A stretch of 64,000 bases of DNA from a virus: positions 1 through 64,000 of IMG/VR virus record IMGVR_UViG_3300006810_000041; one strand, written 5' to 3'. Shown here one piece after another: positions 7,515 to 21,100 of this stretch. How positions within the stretch are numbered: the stretch's first letter is position 1; each line of letters begins with the position of its first letter. The position numbers and the translations under genes were made by a program. The notes beneath the pieces are model-generated. The model was given only the letters and a program-made list of their open reading frames with translations. It was not told where the DNA came from and searched no databases.

Positions 7515-10500
7515 CTACTCAAGTTTAAGCTCTTTCAATAAATCTTCAGGGATACCAGCTCTATAATTTCTTACTTTATCCATACCTTCAGCAGTTAATG
7601 AACCATCCTTATTAAAATCTTCTGGTTTTAATGATGGATATTCATTTCTTGAAAATTTGGTGAGTTCTTTTTTCACCCAATCTGCTCTTTCTCCTTCTGG
7701 TAAAGTTTCATATTCTGCCCAAGTTTTAACCACTTCTTCGTGGTTTTTCTTAGCTACCTTCTTAGCTTCTTTATGGATATCAGTCATTATCTCAAGATTA
7801 GTTTTGTTTGACCTGTCCACTATACCCTCTGTATTGTAGTCTTTTTCCATTTTGTTACCAAATCCAAATAAGTTTACAGCAGAAGGAGTAACATATCTTT
7901 CAGCAAGTACAACTCCTTTTTTACGTCCTGCATTTTTACCTCTTTCGTATTCTTCATCCTTTACAAGCTCTTCTCCAACATTCCAAGCATCTTCAATACT
8001 ACCTGCTTGACCCATTCTTTGAAGCCCTGTCCAATTTTCAGTAAGGGACATATCTTCAGCAAAAGAAGCCAACATGTTGTTTAAAGCATAATAGGTTGAA
8101 AGTCCAGGATATTCCATAACTGTCTGAATTTTAGTTCTTTCATCTTCTCCTGCAAAATAAATACCTTTTTCAGCTTCAACTGCTTTTTTATATGCTTCTT
8201 TTTCTTCATCGTCATCAAATCCTGGGTCAAGTAAAGAATAAAGTGAATGTAACATCACACCATAAATCATATTTCTTAAGACTAAAGCTGTTGATGTCTG
8301 CAAAAAGTATAAATCTGCTTGTATCTCATCTACTGCTTTTTGTTGTAGATTTTTCTTATCAATGTAAACCATACTTTTAAGTTTGTCACTATCTATGACA
8401 TCTCTTCCTATCCACCTACTAGGTATATTAAGTAATGCTTGAGCTGCAGTAGATAAAGCTAAAGTTGCAATAGTTAAACTACCCTTAACATATTTTTCCA
8501 TAGAAACTGCTAGTTGCACTTCTTTAGTATTTTTATAGATTTGTTCTAACTTAGTTTGGTCTTCTTGAATTTGCTTAAGAAAAGCTTTTCTTTGTGATAT
8601 AGCATACCAACCAATTCCTATTCCCATAACAACAGGCATAGTGAATACACCACCTAAAAGTCCTGCTGAGCCTACTGCTGTGGCAAAGATACCAGCTTTT
8701 AATAGTTGAAACCCATTCCCTGCAATATGTTGGTCATTTTTAGCTAATCTTTTGTAAATATCAGCCTTCTTGTAGATTGTTGCAATTGCCCATCTTTTAA
8801 ACATTAAGGTCATTGCAGTCACTATATATTTTTCAGCTAAATAAGTAGTAGAATTACGATAATCACCATTTATATAAGCAATAGCTTTAGGTATTTTTCC
8901 AGACTCCCCAAAAATATTTGCTGCCTCTTGAGAGTTAAAACTTATAAAAGTATCTCTATTTTTCTTTGTATCAAAATCTTTCTTTAAAACAAGCACACCA
9001 TCTTTTAATGTAAATGCAGGAAACTCTCCTTTTTTTACATCAAAAACTGGTACTTTTTGTCCATTTTTGTCTTCAACAAAAACCTCTGTAAGTAAAGCTA
9101 ATAGTTGAGGTTTTTGAATTGTTTTCTCTACCTCTCCAACAAAATTAGTTGGATTTTTAATAACTTCTTTAACAGCAGAACCAAATCTGGATGATTGCTC
9201 CCTGTATATTTCATTTGCACTATTCTGCACTAAGTCTGCACTTTTTAGAAAGAGGTCCATAATCTTTCTTTGTTCTCGCATTTTCTTAGAGGTAATTAAT
9301 TTTATATTCTTATATTTTCTTGCAAAAGACATACTTCTAGTGTATATGCCAGCTTTCCAAAATCCTGGTCTGCCATCTACTTCATAAGCATTAGCACTTG
9401 CAATAGCCATGTTTGTAACCTGAGCTGAACCATTTATAGCAAAAGCAGTAAAAGCTTTTACCTTAAATAACATTGCTTCAGTGACATCTCTACCATTTAC
9501 ATATACAACTCCATCTTCATACATCTTTTCTAAATCAGCAATCTGTAATGCAAGTTCTTTATTATTAGGTTCTTTTTTAGCTCTCTTTTTTAGAACTTTC
9601 AAACCCTCTTTGATTTCTTTTCTGATTTCTTCGTGTTCATGTGGATAATGTTTTACCCTTCTTCCAAACTCATTTCTAAACTTGCCTTTAGCAGTTTTAC
9701 CCCTATTATTAATTGCATATAAATTTCTATTAATAAAAAAGTCAACTATTTCTGTAAAAGCTTTTCTGCCTTTTGCTCCTCTTAATTGATTTGCTATAAA
9801 TTGTAGATATGTTTCTACTTCTTTTTTAGCTTTAAAAGAACCTGTCATTTGAGAGGAAGTGATAATATTGTGTAATAGGTTTTCAGTATCAGCATGCTTA
9901 TTAACTAAATTTAAAGCTCTTTCTCTATACTCTTCAATTTGAGCTTCAGTCATGTTTACTTGCTTGAGACCATCAATAGCAATCAATTTATTAAATTGTT
10001 GCATAATTTTCTTCTCAGTAGTGACCCTTTGTCCTGCTATTCTTTTGTCTTCAGCAGTCTCATCAACCCAACCTTCACCAGATATAGTTGATGTAAGTCT
10101 CCTCATTATTTTTTTAAGGTTCGTTAAAGCTGTTGGAGAAAGGAGACCAAGAACATCAGTTAATAAGTGGGTTCTTTTTCTTTCATGTCCTAAATCTGTA
10201 TCTAAGTCAGTATCAGCATTATAATCAGCCCCATTTTTATTACTGTATTCTACAAGTTCGTCCATTAACTCCCAAGCTTCTAGCAGAACTTTGTCTCCTT
10301 TAATCTTTTCTTCAAATTTGCTATCATGATATTTAGTCTTAGGTATAAAAGTACTATACTCTAAGTTAGCTCTTGCATCATAATTAAGGTATTGTTTGTT
10401 TTCAACAAAATAGACTTTAGCAATCTTGTTGCCAGTTGCTTGGTCAAAGTGGTTTTCTGCAAAAATAAAAGGAGATTTAGTGTAATAATTCTGTAAATAG

Positions 10501-12179
10501 AAATTCCAGACACTTTCAGCTCCTGCTCTATACATTGCATTCTGTAATTCCTGTCCATTTGTAACACCATATTCATCTTTTAATTGATTAAATTTAACTT
10601 CTTTTTCAATCATAAAAGAATTAATATTGTCTTCTGCTTCTTTTATAAGTTTATTGTATTCTCTTCTTCCAATCCTTGCAATTATTTCATCTCTGTAAGC
10701 AAGAGCTTCTGCATCAGTTGAAAAAGAGCCTTTAAATTCATCAAAATCTTTGTTAGCAATTATCTCAGGCAGTTTTCTTATATCTATAAAGTCAGCCTCT
10801 TTCTTTAAAGTTTCATAGTGCTTATCTATTGCAGCTAATTGAGTATCAGAAGATTCTGCTGAAAAGTTATAAAATATTTTAGAAATAACTCTTTGTTTAA
10901 CTTCATTAGCTTTTTTAAATTTTTGCCAAGAAACAGTAAAAGGATTAATCAATCTGTTTTCCCCTTCATTATCTGTTTTAAAGACATCCCATAGGGCTTT
11001 CTTCTTGAAGAAGCTACCTACATAATTTCCTGTCTCAATCAGTCTGTTTACTATACTTTTTTCTTTTGCCAGCAACTTGTCTTCTACACCTTTTTTACCA
11101 TTGTTTCTAACAGCATCATCATAAGCTTTCTTAATTACAGAAACAAGAACATTACCTTCTTCTTCCATATCTTCCATTTTAGTGTAAAACTTTAATCCAT
11201 ACCAAATTTCTTGTTGCTCAGCAAATTGCTCTTTGAATAATCTTTTAGCTTCACTCTCTAAGAAAGCTTCATCAGCATTTTGATATTCTTCCTTTTGTCT
11301 TATATGGTATTTAATTTTTTCTTCTACTTGAAGGTTTACTTTAGCTGCTAAATCATCTTTAGCCTCAGTTATCCCTTGTCTTGCCTGTACTATTTTATTG
11401 TGTATATCAGGATTAGTATCTTTAAGTGTCGAATAAGAAGACTTTAAGAATCCAGTCTCATCATCTCTAACAAAATAGTCTAACATTTGAAGATATTTTC
11501 TTGCAAACTCTAAGTTTTCAATTGTAGGGTTTTTCAATAGCCCCATAGTATTTTTAATATCTGTGGCTATATTATCTACAAAAGCATCTACATCTCCTTC
11601 ATTTTTTTCTAAGAATTGAATTTCTTTAAATAATTTTACAGAAATATCTTTTAGATAAGCTATCTGTTCCAATTGTTGTTTAGAAGTCTCTTCTGCAAGC
11701 TCTTCATTTTGAAGCAATTGAATCTTTCTGTCAATACTGTCTTTTAACTGTCTTCTATGAGCTAAAGTCTCTTCAAATCTGTAAGGATAATCAGGCTTAG
11801 CAGTAGGAACCATACCAGGAGGCAAAACTCCAGGCATATTAGGGACACCTTCAGGCATCATTCCTTCAGGAAGTTCAAAATCATCAGGTGGAAGAGTTGG
11901 GTCAAAAGTTTCATCAACATCCTCATTAACAATTCTGAAGGTCTCTTTAATTATAAGTTTGTTTAAACCCTCTCTATTAATTTCAATAGAGAAGGTTGTT
12001 GGACTTATGTTGTCTTTTTTAACATTTAAAAACTTGATTCCATTCACTTTATGTAATGGATTCATTGGGTCAGTTATTTCTTCAAAACTTTTTCCATATA
12101 GAGTATTGATATATTTACCAACTCTCTCTTCATAGTTTTGCTTTACCTCATTTAAGGTAGTTTTACATATTCCTGCCAT
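7515..12179 (-). CDS. 1554-aa virion/cargo protein with membrane segments
   Basis: This is the last gene of the 54-kb minus-strand block, 5 nt after the RNA polymerase polyprotein. The N-terminal region contains a Pro/Met/Gly linker (about 97-127) starting ELPEGMMPEG. Long charged helical stretches fill 140-1100. Hydrophobic segments lie at about 1162-1195 (AGIFATAVGSAGLLGGVF onward), 1230-1250 and 1290-1310, followed by a charged C-terminal tail. No catalytic motif is recognised. In crAss-like phages the large proteins beside the polymerase are packaged in the virion and ejected with DNA; the glycine-rich hydrophobic part would fit membrane insertion or channel formation during ejection (inference). 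Confidence 0.75.
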   Translation of the reverse strand: MAGICKTTLNEVKQNYEERVGKYINTLYGKSFEEITDPMNPLHKVNGIKFLNVKKDNISPTTFSIEINREGLNKLIIKETFRIVNEDVDETFDPTLPPDDFELPEGMMPEGVPNMPGVLPPGMVPTAKPDYPYRFEETLAHRRQLKDSIDRKIQLLQNEELAEETSKQQLEQIAYLKDISVKLFKEIQFLEKNEGDVDAFVDNIATDIKNTMGLLKNPTIENLEFARKYLQMLDYFVRDDETGFLKSSYSTLKDTNPDIHNKIVQARQGITEAKDDLAAKVNLQVEEKIKYHIRQKEEYQNADEAFLESEAKRLFKEQFAEQQEIWYGLKFYTKMEDMEEEGNVLVSVIKKAYDDAVRNNGKKGVEDKLLAKEKSIVNRLIETGNYVGSFFKKKALWDVFKTDNEGENRLINPFTVSWQKFKKANEVKQRVISKIFYNFSAESSDTQLAAIDKHYETLKKEADFIDIRKLPEIIANKDFDEFKGSFSTDAEALAYRDEIIARIGRREYNKLIKEAEDNINSFMIEKEVKFNQLKDEYGVTNGQELQNAMYRAGAESVWNFYLQNYYTKSPFIFAENHFDQATGNKIAKVYFVENKQYLNYDARANLEYSTFIPKTKYHDSKFEEKIKGDKVLLEAWELMDELVEYSNKNGADYNADTDLDTDLGHERKRTHLLTDVLGLLSPTALTNLKKIMRRLTSTISGEGWVDETAEDKRIAGQRVTTEKKIMQQFNKLIAIDGLKQVNMTEAQIEEYRERALNLVNKHADTENLLHNIITSSQMTGSFKAKKEVETYLQFIANQLRGAKGRKAFTEIVDFFINRNLYAINNRGKTAKGKFRNEFGRRVKHYPHEHEEIRKEIKEGLKVLKKRAKKEPNNKELALQIADLEKMYEDGVVYVNGRDVTEAMLFKVKAFTAFAINGSAQVTNMAIASANAYEVDGRPGFWKAGIYTRSMSFARKYKNIKLITSKKMREQRKIMDLFLKSADLVQNSANEIYREQSSRFGSAVKEVIKNPTNFVGEVEKTIQKPQLLALLTEVFVEDKNGQKVPVFDVKKGEFPAFTLKDGVLVLKKDFDTKKNRDTFISFNSQEAANIFGESGKIPKAIAYINGDYRNSTTYLAEKYIVTAMTLMFKRWAIATIYKKADIYKRLAKNDQHIAGNGFQLLKAGIFATAVGSAGLLGGVFTMPVVMGIGIGWYAISQRKAFLKQIQEDQTKLEQIYKNTKEVQLAVSMEKYVKGSLTIATLALSTAAQALLNIPSRWIGRDVIDSDKLKSMVYIDKKNLQQKAVDEIQADLYFLQTSTALVLRNMIYGVMLHSLYSLLDPGFDDDEEKEAYKKAVEAEKGIYFAGEDERTKIQTVMEYPGLSTYYALNNMLASFAEDMSLTENWTGLQRMGQAGSIEDAWNVGEELVKDEEYERGKNAGRKKGVVLAERYVTPSAVNLFGFGNKMEKDYNTEGIVDRSNKTNLEIMTDIHKEAKKVAKKNHEEVVKTWAEYETLPEGERADWVKKELTKFSRNEYPSLKPEDFNKDGSLTAEGMDKVRNYRAGIPEDLLKELKLE

Positions 12180-12184
12180 AATTA

Positions 12185-15100
12185 TTATTTACATTTGTTA
12201 TTTATGTCTTCTGTAACACTTAAGAAAGAAGCTCCTGCTGAAGCACCTTCAGGCATGAAACCTTCAGGTAATTCTTGTAATTGAGAATCCTGTAACATCA
12301 TTGCCTCTATTTCTGCTAATCTTCCAGCAGGCATTCCGATGTCATCTCTAATATCAGGAGGCATAAAGTCTGGAGTTATACTTTTCTGAGCTTGGTAATT
12401 AAACTTTGAACCAGCTTTAACTACCATCAGGCTTTCTTGTATCGCCTGCAAAGCTACTGAATTTTCTCGTAAATTCTCTCTTTTAGCGATTATATTAACG
12501 ATTCTTGTAATAATATCTACTAATTTGTTTCTAAATCCTTTTACTTTTGAATAATAATCCATTTGATTTGCTAACTTTTTAAAGTGGTCATTCTCATTTG
12601 ATAAGGTTACTGCTAAGAATTCTTTTGGATTTACCATAGCATAATAAGCTTCAAATTCATCACCTTTTAAAGTAAACCCATCAGGTCTCACAGATTCATT
12701 ATTCTTTCTTTTTTCCTTGTAAGCAGTAAATTCTTTCATGAATTGGTCATACTTATCAGGGTCAAGTTTTCTTAACTCTGTTTTATACTGATTATAAACA
12801 TTCATAAAAGTGTACATTTCACTTGGAGCATTTTTCTTAACAGTGCCATCTTCATTAAGGAATTCTGTCATAAACCTAGAAGTCAAATTATGAAGAGACT
12901 CATGCAATAGTGTAATTGCATAATCTTCTCTTGAACTAATTTTATCAGTGTTAAGTGAAACCTGCCCAGTTTTCTTTCCTGTACTACCTTTAGCAAATAC
13001 ATTCCCTTGATTATACTTAAGAGTGTCTTGAGTTTTCAATAATGGTCCAATAAACTTAGCTATTTGGATTAGTCTTTGACTATCTCCAAACTCGCCATTG
13101 GCAATCATACCAACTGCATCAACTAAAGGTGTGCCCTCCCCAGGAAGTTCCCCTAAAATATCATCTTCTCTCATTTGAACCTCTATTCCTGAAGCTTTAT
13201 TATTGACAAACTCTTTTTCAAGCATACTTGAAGTTAAGTTTTGATTTTGATATTCATATTCAGCCATACCAAAAGTTCCTAAAGTGGTAATTGGATAGTA
13301 CACTTTAGATGCACTATCTAATTTATACAGTTTCCACTGATGTTGTTTAAGCTTACTTCTGTTTTTGCCTCCTACATTTGGTGCTCTTTCAGAAATATAT
13401 GTTGGTAATGGTCCTTCAGTAGAAAATTTAAGAGTGTAAAACTCTCCACCTTCTTTGATAGGACTTCTTTTCAACTTATGTTGAGCTGCAATCCCTGGAT
13501 TGTTCTGGTAAAACTGTTGCTCAAACTCTTCTAAGAATACCACATTATTATCATCATTGTTGAATAGTGTGTGGAATCTTCTAAGAACTGTTGAAGGTGT
13601 CATTTCTTTTCCTTGAGCAGTTTTAGTGACCATATCATCTAAATATTCAATTGGCAAGAATTTATGAAATTCTACTGCTCCTTGAATAACACCTCCAGAA
13701 GAATAAGAATAGGCTATAAGCTCTTGAGCCAAGAGTCTTGTTGAGTAATACTCTGATTTACCATTTCTCATAATTCTTGGAAGAGATATATCTTCAGCAA
13801 TAAGTTCTTTAAATGCTGTATAGATAGCCTCTTGGTTAGCTTCAAAAGATTCTTGATTGTTGAAAGTTATTAAAGATGGTTTACCATTTTCTCCATATTG
13901 GAAATTTAATAGGTTAAGGAATAAGTTTCCTCTCACTTTATCTAAACCAGCTTTATACTCTGAACTCTCATTTTTCTTCAAGCCTGCTGCTAAGACATAA
14001 TCAGTGTAACTGCTTAAGGATGTGTTGTATCCAGGAACGTCAATGAAAAGATTTTCTCTGACTTCTTTAGCATTTGTATTGAATAATCCAAGTATTTCAG
14101 CACTTGTCAAATATTTTTTAACCTCTTGAAAAATCTTCTCTTTTGCCTTAATAACAGCAAAAGAATTATTGGGGTTTATTCTGCTATTTGCAAGAATTTT
14201 ATTAACCACTTTATTTAAGTACACACTCTTGGCAGGGAATAACCCATTAAAGATATTTGCACTTAAAGATAAAGCTGAGCCAATCATAACTCCCTGATTA
14301 GTAGTAGGTTTTAAGAAGATATTATCTCCTAAATATAATAATCCCTCTTGGTCAGCCTCTTCCATCTGTTCAACTTCAAATCTCTCATAGAATTCTCCTA
14401 CAAGATTTTCAATACCTTCAAGATTAGAATTAGCCTCTAGGTTTGTAAAATATTCTCTAAATTCCTCTTCTTTTGTAGAAGACTCCCACATTGATTTTCC
14501 TAAGTTATCCAGGTCAACATGTTTGTTAGCTTCTTTAATCCCATCAGCATCTGTCATTAATTGAGTATATAAAGCAAGAATCTCTAATTGTTGTATAGTG
14601 TCTGCCTTATCTCCTAATTTTATATTGTCAGCTAATCTCTGTCCTGTAAACTCTTCATTTCTTTGTGAAGATTCAAAGTACATTCTATCTGTGCCATCTT
14701 GTGCAGGTATCATTATACCATACTCTCCATTTACTATGGTATATTCTGGTCCACCATACTTAAGAATTAGTTCTTGTATAACCTCTCCTTTTGGATTCAT
14801 AGAGAATTCTTCAGCACTAATCGACTCTTTCTCTCCAAGTAAAGCAAAGAATTCCTTCACAATAGGTTGAGAGTGTAGAAGATAAGGTATAGAATATTCT
14901 TTATAGTAAATTGTTTTACCACCTGCAATCTTTTTGCTTCTATGAAATGGATTATCCTCATTAAATTCTGAAGGTTTTTCTGTCGCAGTATAACCTGATG
15001 CTTTCCCTATAATTTGGTGCTCAGCATCAAAACCTAACATAGCCAACATACTATCAACAGCAATTGCACTCTTATGGTTCAAACCAGTTTTACCCAAAAT

Positions 15101-18100
15101 TTGTGCTTTTTCATTATCTGTTGCAGTATTTGCTCTTTCATCTAACACTGTTGAGATAGCTCTTCTTAAACCTAAAATAGTTTTATTCTTAGAATTTGAT
15201 ATTGTCATATCTGTACCAAAGTTTCCAGAAGAGTAGAGATTACCAATTGCAATCCCAGCTCTTGTTTTCTTTAGCTTACCATTCTTAAATACTTTTCGTG
15301 TAAGATGCACACCACCTTTTACTAAAGCTTGTTGCATATTACTGTGTAAGGTAATTGCTTTGGCGTAAATACCAATAGCAACCTGCCCTGTTGAACCATT
15401 ATCCATTTTAACTCTTTGATATTCAGGAGACAACATGTCAAATGTCGTACCCTCTTCCTCAAGACTTTGAATAAGTTCTTCAATATCTTCAGCCTGTCCT
15501 TCAGCAAATGCCATAGATAAAGCTTTGTTTATTTTTTGTTGAGCTGCTGGATTAGAGAATACAGAAATATGAATTTGAATAAAGTCATTTTCTAATAGTT
15601 TCTTATCCATGTTTTTAGGAATCTCAGATTTAAGCTTTTTGATAGCTTCTTGTAATTCCTCTTCAGTTTCAGGATACATATTGAAAGCTAAACTTTCTTC
15701 TTCTCCTAATAATGAAGCTAAAATATCATTAAATAATATTGCAGTCTCAGGACCATATTTACCATTTTGTCTGATAGATTGTTCTAAATCAGCAATTTGT
15801 CTTTTCTTTTCTTCTAAATATACATCTTTGTTCTCTTGAGTTAATTTTTCAATTCTTCCATCTTCTCTCACTACATGATTATATTGATATGCTGTTAAAG
15901 CATCAATATCAAAATCTTGACCCATTTGAGCAACAAAACTTTTAGGAGTTATAACTAAATCTCCTGACTCTGGTGGAAGGAATCCTGCAATTTCAACTGC
16001 TGAGCCTAAACCATGAGAAGAAGTAGGGATTCTAAATACAAACTGTTCTAATAGTTTTTCATCCATCATTTCAGTCTTCAATTGATATGCTCCATCTACT
16101 AACTTAATGTAAGTACCCTCTCCAGTTTCTTCTATAAAGTCGTCAAAGATATCAACTAATCTTCCTCCTAATTTTATTCTTGAAGGCATAAGTACTTGAG
16201 CTTTAAGTAGTTTACCATCTTTTGTGGTTGTACTTTGTAGCTCTCCTCCTTTATAGTTTCCAATACGAATTACTTTACTCATATGTTGGTATCCTTCAAT
16301 CCCCTCTTGGAGCTCCATGTTTCCTTCAGAAGCAGTAACAAACTTGTTACCTGGAATCTTTTGTCTGAAGATTTTATTATTGATTAATGCATTTAACATT
16401 GCTTCAAACTTATTACTGTTTCCTGAAGCCCATAGTGGCAATCTAAAGTTTTTATTTTTTCCTACTAACTCTAAAGCTTTAAGGTCCTGCTTGGCAAAAC
16501 CTCTACTCTTAGCTTCAGCAATAAGTAGTTTCTGTAATAATTCTTTTGATTTTGCAAGATTTTTAGGAACCATATTTTTGTCCAAACCTAAAGATTCTAA
16601 TAAATCTCCTCTTTTCATATTTACCATTCCTGAGAATGTTTGGAAAAATTTCTCTTTAAGTTCCTGTCCTGTAATAGGTTCTCCATCAAATTCAAACCCT
16701 TCCATAGTATCAATACCATCTCCAAATAAAAGTTTAAAGATTTGAGTACCCATAGATACATAATCATCTTGAGGTTTTCCAGCTTTACTTGGAACATCCT
16801 GCTGAATTTTAAAATGTTCTCTATCTAAGACCATATGATTTTCTGCTGTAATTACATCATCAAAGTTAGTTATAGTTTTATCAGCAGTAAAACCACCTAC
16901 TTTAGCTCCTGAATGGTGTACAGCTCTCACTGTTTTTCCTGTTTCAAGCTCTATTCTTTCCATTTGTACTCTAAGTTTATCTAACTTAGTTCCAGCAGTC
17001 AGTTCAGGTATTAAAGGGAAAGATGAGGTTTTTATATAGACTATTCTATTCACATCTCCTTCTAACATACTACCTGTATAAACAGGCTTAATAGGTTGTA
17101 ATAAAATCTCTAATTGTGTTTTACCATCAATTGCTTTATTTTTGCTGTTAATTATAGTGCTCAAAGACAACTCAGCAGGAATAGGTTTACCCACATTAGA
17201 TTTAGTGTGGTAAAATTTATGCTGCATATCAATCTTTTCACGAATTTCATTAATTGTCTCTTGAGGTAAACGTCCTTGCTTTTCAAGGATATAAAGATGT
17301 TCTTTAACACTTGAGTATTCTTGAGCATCAGTAGATTCAATTACAATAAAATCTGAAACAGTATCAAACTGTGCTTTCAATATCTTGTCATATTTAGTGT
17401 CTCCTGATACAGAAACTTTAATCATTGCTCTGTAAGACATCTTTGTTTCAGGATTCATCTCATCAATCTCTTCAACAGGATAGTGCCAACCTATAATGTC
17501 TTCTAAATTAGAAGCTGACCCATATATGTCATCCATAAATAATTGAATATACTTGTTTCCTTTTGAGTTGGCTAAATTCTTTCCTGGTGCAATCATTGCT
17601 GCCATCCTTTTACCAAGGTTAATAGCACTTTGCATAGAAGCTTTAGTAGCCTCTTTTAAATTTTTGGAGGTACTGTCAGCTTTTGATTTATAGTATAATG
17701 CTGGGTCTCCTGCAACCATTTGCATATAATTCATTGAACTCAGTTTAGAATTCAAAATAAAATCAACTTCAGCTAAAAAGTTTTTTTCTTCAGGAGTTCC
17801 AACTTTTCTTCCTGCCAAATATTCTGCATCATTATTAGTTTTTCTTTTAGTTGAAACTTTTTCAGCTTCTGCAAAAGTATTTTTCTCTACTTCTTTAGTG
17901 GCATCAGTTTTAAACTGTTCTTTAATTTGTTCTAAACTGGCTCCAGCTTCAATAGCTTCTTTTATAGTTTGCCCTTTTTTGTTTGTAATAGTATTAAGGA
18001 CAGGGAACACATTAAATCTAACAGCTCCCTCTGAATATCCTTTGATATCAGTCACTTGATTTGAATTAATGAAAGTGTGCATTCTTCTTAATTCAGGCAT

Positions 18101-21100
18101 CACATAATCATTCCACATCAATTCATTCAAATTATCAGAAAATACGAAGTTCCCCTTTTCGTCTTTATCAAAAGCTTGTTCACTTCTGAAAAAATCATAG
18201 ACAAAAGTTTTCAACATTACCATTCTACCTTTATCAGAATTGGTTAGAGTATTCATGTTTGATAATCTGATTTTAAAACCAGTTTTCTTGTCCATTTTTG
18301 CATCTCTACCTTTAGCTTGGAATGCAATTCTTAAAGCTAATTGATAATCTTCTTCACTTAATTCTTCTATACTTGCAAACATTGGAGAATCTTTATAGAT
18401 ATCTTTCAATGCCATAAGGTCCATCAAACCATGGTCAAAAGCTTCAACAAATTCAGGGTCTTCTTTAAGCATTCTCAACATATAAGAATCTTGAGCAAAG
18501 CTTGTTTTTCTTAATTTATCAACATAACTGTTTTTACTCAATACTGAGTTTTTAAGTTTTCTTATTTGTTGGTAAAAATATGTCATATTCTCTACTTCAG
18601 ATAAAGTTTTACCACCTGACCTTCTTGTAGTACTGGCATATTTATTATTATTTTTAGCTTCCAGATATGCTAATTGCTCTAATAAAGAGTGCATATCACT
18701 GAAAGGATTTAATTTTGTGTTTGTGCTGAAACCTAAGTCTCCTTTTGCATCTTTGTTTTTTATAAGGTATTCATTCAAAATATTGAATACACCTGCAGAA
18801 TGCTCAAATAAAGCCTTAAATGGTTGCTTAACTGCTACACCATCTTTTACAATCCTTAGTTCTCCTAACATAAGCTGTTCCATGGTCTTCTCTGATAAAC
18901 GAATACCAAAGTTGTCTAACCAATATCTTAAAGTGTCAGAATCTTGTTTCTCAGGACTTTTACCCCAACTTAAGTATTCATTGTATAGCCTATTAACCTC
19001 TTCCAAGTTCAATTGACCCATATCATTTAATGCAGTTCTATTAAAGTTATCTTGCCAGTTTCTTTTAATGGCTCTCACTGCAGAATTTGAATTACTCTCA
19101 TAAAATGTAGCATTCAAAGTATTATTGTTTTGAGTAAAACCTGAAAAATAAGCTGTAACTTTTTGAGCATGCATGTTATAAACAAAAGCATTTTGTATTT
19201 GTTCATCAGAAGCCTCTAATTTTTCAATTAAAGATTTCATCCAATAGTTACTATCAGAGTATTCTCTTAAGATATTCATCATATCTTTAAAGTCTGTTGT
19301 TGCTCCAATAGATTCAGATAGTGTTAATAAAACAGTATCATACATACTTTTAAATGGTGCAATTTTATTTCTACCTAAGAATCCTTTTTGCCCTGTTTCT
19401 ACTTTAGCAAATATTCTTTTCAAAGCAGTCCCCAGTTTATCTACTGGTAATGCTTCATTACTTTTTTTAACATAATCTTTTTCAGACATTCCTTCTGTCT
19501 CCTCATAAACATCAACAACAAAACTGTCTCTTCTGCCTCTATCAGAAGCTTCAGCTAACAGCCTATCTCTATTCTCTCTTACTTTTTGAATTTGTGTGCT
19601 CAAAGTATTTAAAGAATTTAACACAGCATCCACAGTAGGATTACCTTTAAAATCAATTAAATCATTTTTAGAATTAGTAATAGCAGTATTTGCATGAGCT
19701 AAATCACTATTTAGGTTCATCATTATCTGCTTATAATCAGCGTTTTTATCTGCCAGTTCAGCAGCAAGACTACCAATAAGGTCTTCTTCTTGTTCTACTG
19801 TTAATCCTTCAGTAATTAATATTGAATCAGTAACATTTTGTGCTGAAGTCATTTCAGAAACAATAAGTTCATCACTTTCTTCAACAGTGTTTACCTGACC
19901 TCCAAGAGCTTCAATAGTAGCAATGGCTTTATTTAAAGCAGCCTCTCTTGCAACTTTTTGCTCTTCAGTTTTGGTTTCCACTTCAATATCCAAAACCTCA
20001 GCAATTTCATCCATATTGTTAACTTCTTCTACAATCTTCTCTGTTTTTTGTATAACAGTAGGAGCAGTAGTGTTTTCTTCTACAATTTCATTAACTGGTT
20101 TTACTTTTCTGATTGGCTTGATTCTAACTGCTTGTTGAATAGCAGGAGTATATACAGGATTATCACTTGTGCCTACATTGTAACCCATCATATTAGTCTT
20201 ATGTGTGTCCTTTAAGTAGTCAATATAACTTTCTGCAATAACATTTACTTCAAATTGTCCATTATCTGTTTTAGCAATAGATACAATTTTACCTAAATGT
20301 GTGTCTCTACCAAATTTAGTATTCTCAACAAACTGTGAATCTTTAACAGCATGACCATTATCTTTGTCCCACCTGTTAGATAGACTAGCTATTGTAAGAC
20401 CACTACTCACTTTTCCTCCCTTAGCATCTTTAATGTTAACAAGTCCTTCTATCAACTCATTTAGAGATGTAGATAAAGAAAGTCCTGTTTCTTTTTTAAC
20501 TTTATCATGAATCTGTTGAGCTTGCTCTTTTGTCATTCTATAAGGATTATCCTTAGCAATGAAAGGAATGTTACCAGGTTTTTTAACACTAAAGGTATCA
20601 TTCATTAAAATAGTATTAGCAGCAGCCAAAATTCTTACAGTCTCAATTACTGATTTAGGTACACCTGCACCATTTTCATCATTTTGTCTTTGAGTGAGAC
20701 TAATCTCATATTTTTTAACTCCATTGACAGTAGCTACATGTTGAAGATATACAGCTTTATTAGCATTCTCTACAACAAACTTTTTAGATTTCCCATCAGC
20801 AGAAACTTTTTCTACTTTTCTTGAGAAACCAGAATCACTGTCTCCCCAATTGATTATATCATCAGTACTAATTTGAGTTTGACCATCTACAAAATGCAGA
20901 CCATTAACTCCCATTATTGCTATCTGACTATCAGGAGCTACCTCAGATAAAGGTTTTGGAGGTATAGTGTTACCTTCTTCATCTTGTTTGAAGTATAACC
21001 TAACAAATGAAGTACCATCTGAAACTATTTCAAATTGTTCTACATTCCCTGCTAAGATTTCTTTTCTTAATGAAAGAGCACTTTGCTTTTTTCTTTCGAT

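Noticed and set aside
16317-16745. 142-codon plus-strand frame inside the polymerase gene, and many similar ones across 7515-61870
   Set aside because: Antisense to long genes. They are rich in Ser, Leu and Phe, as expected from the reverse strand of Lys/Glu-rich coding DNA, and have no leader or operon context.
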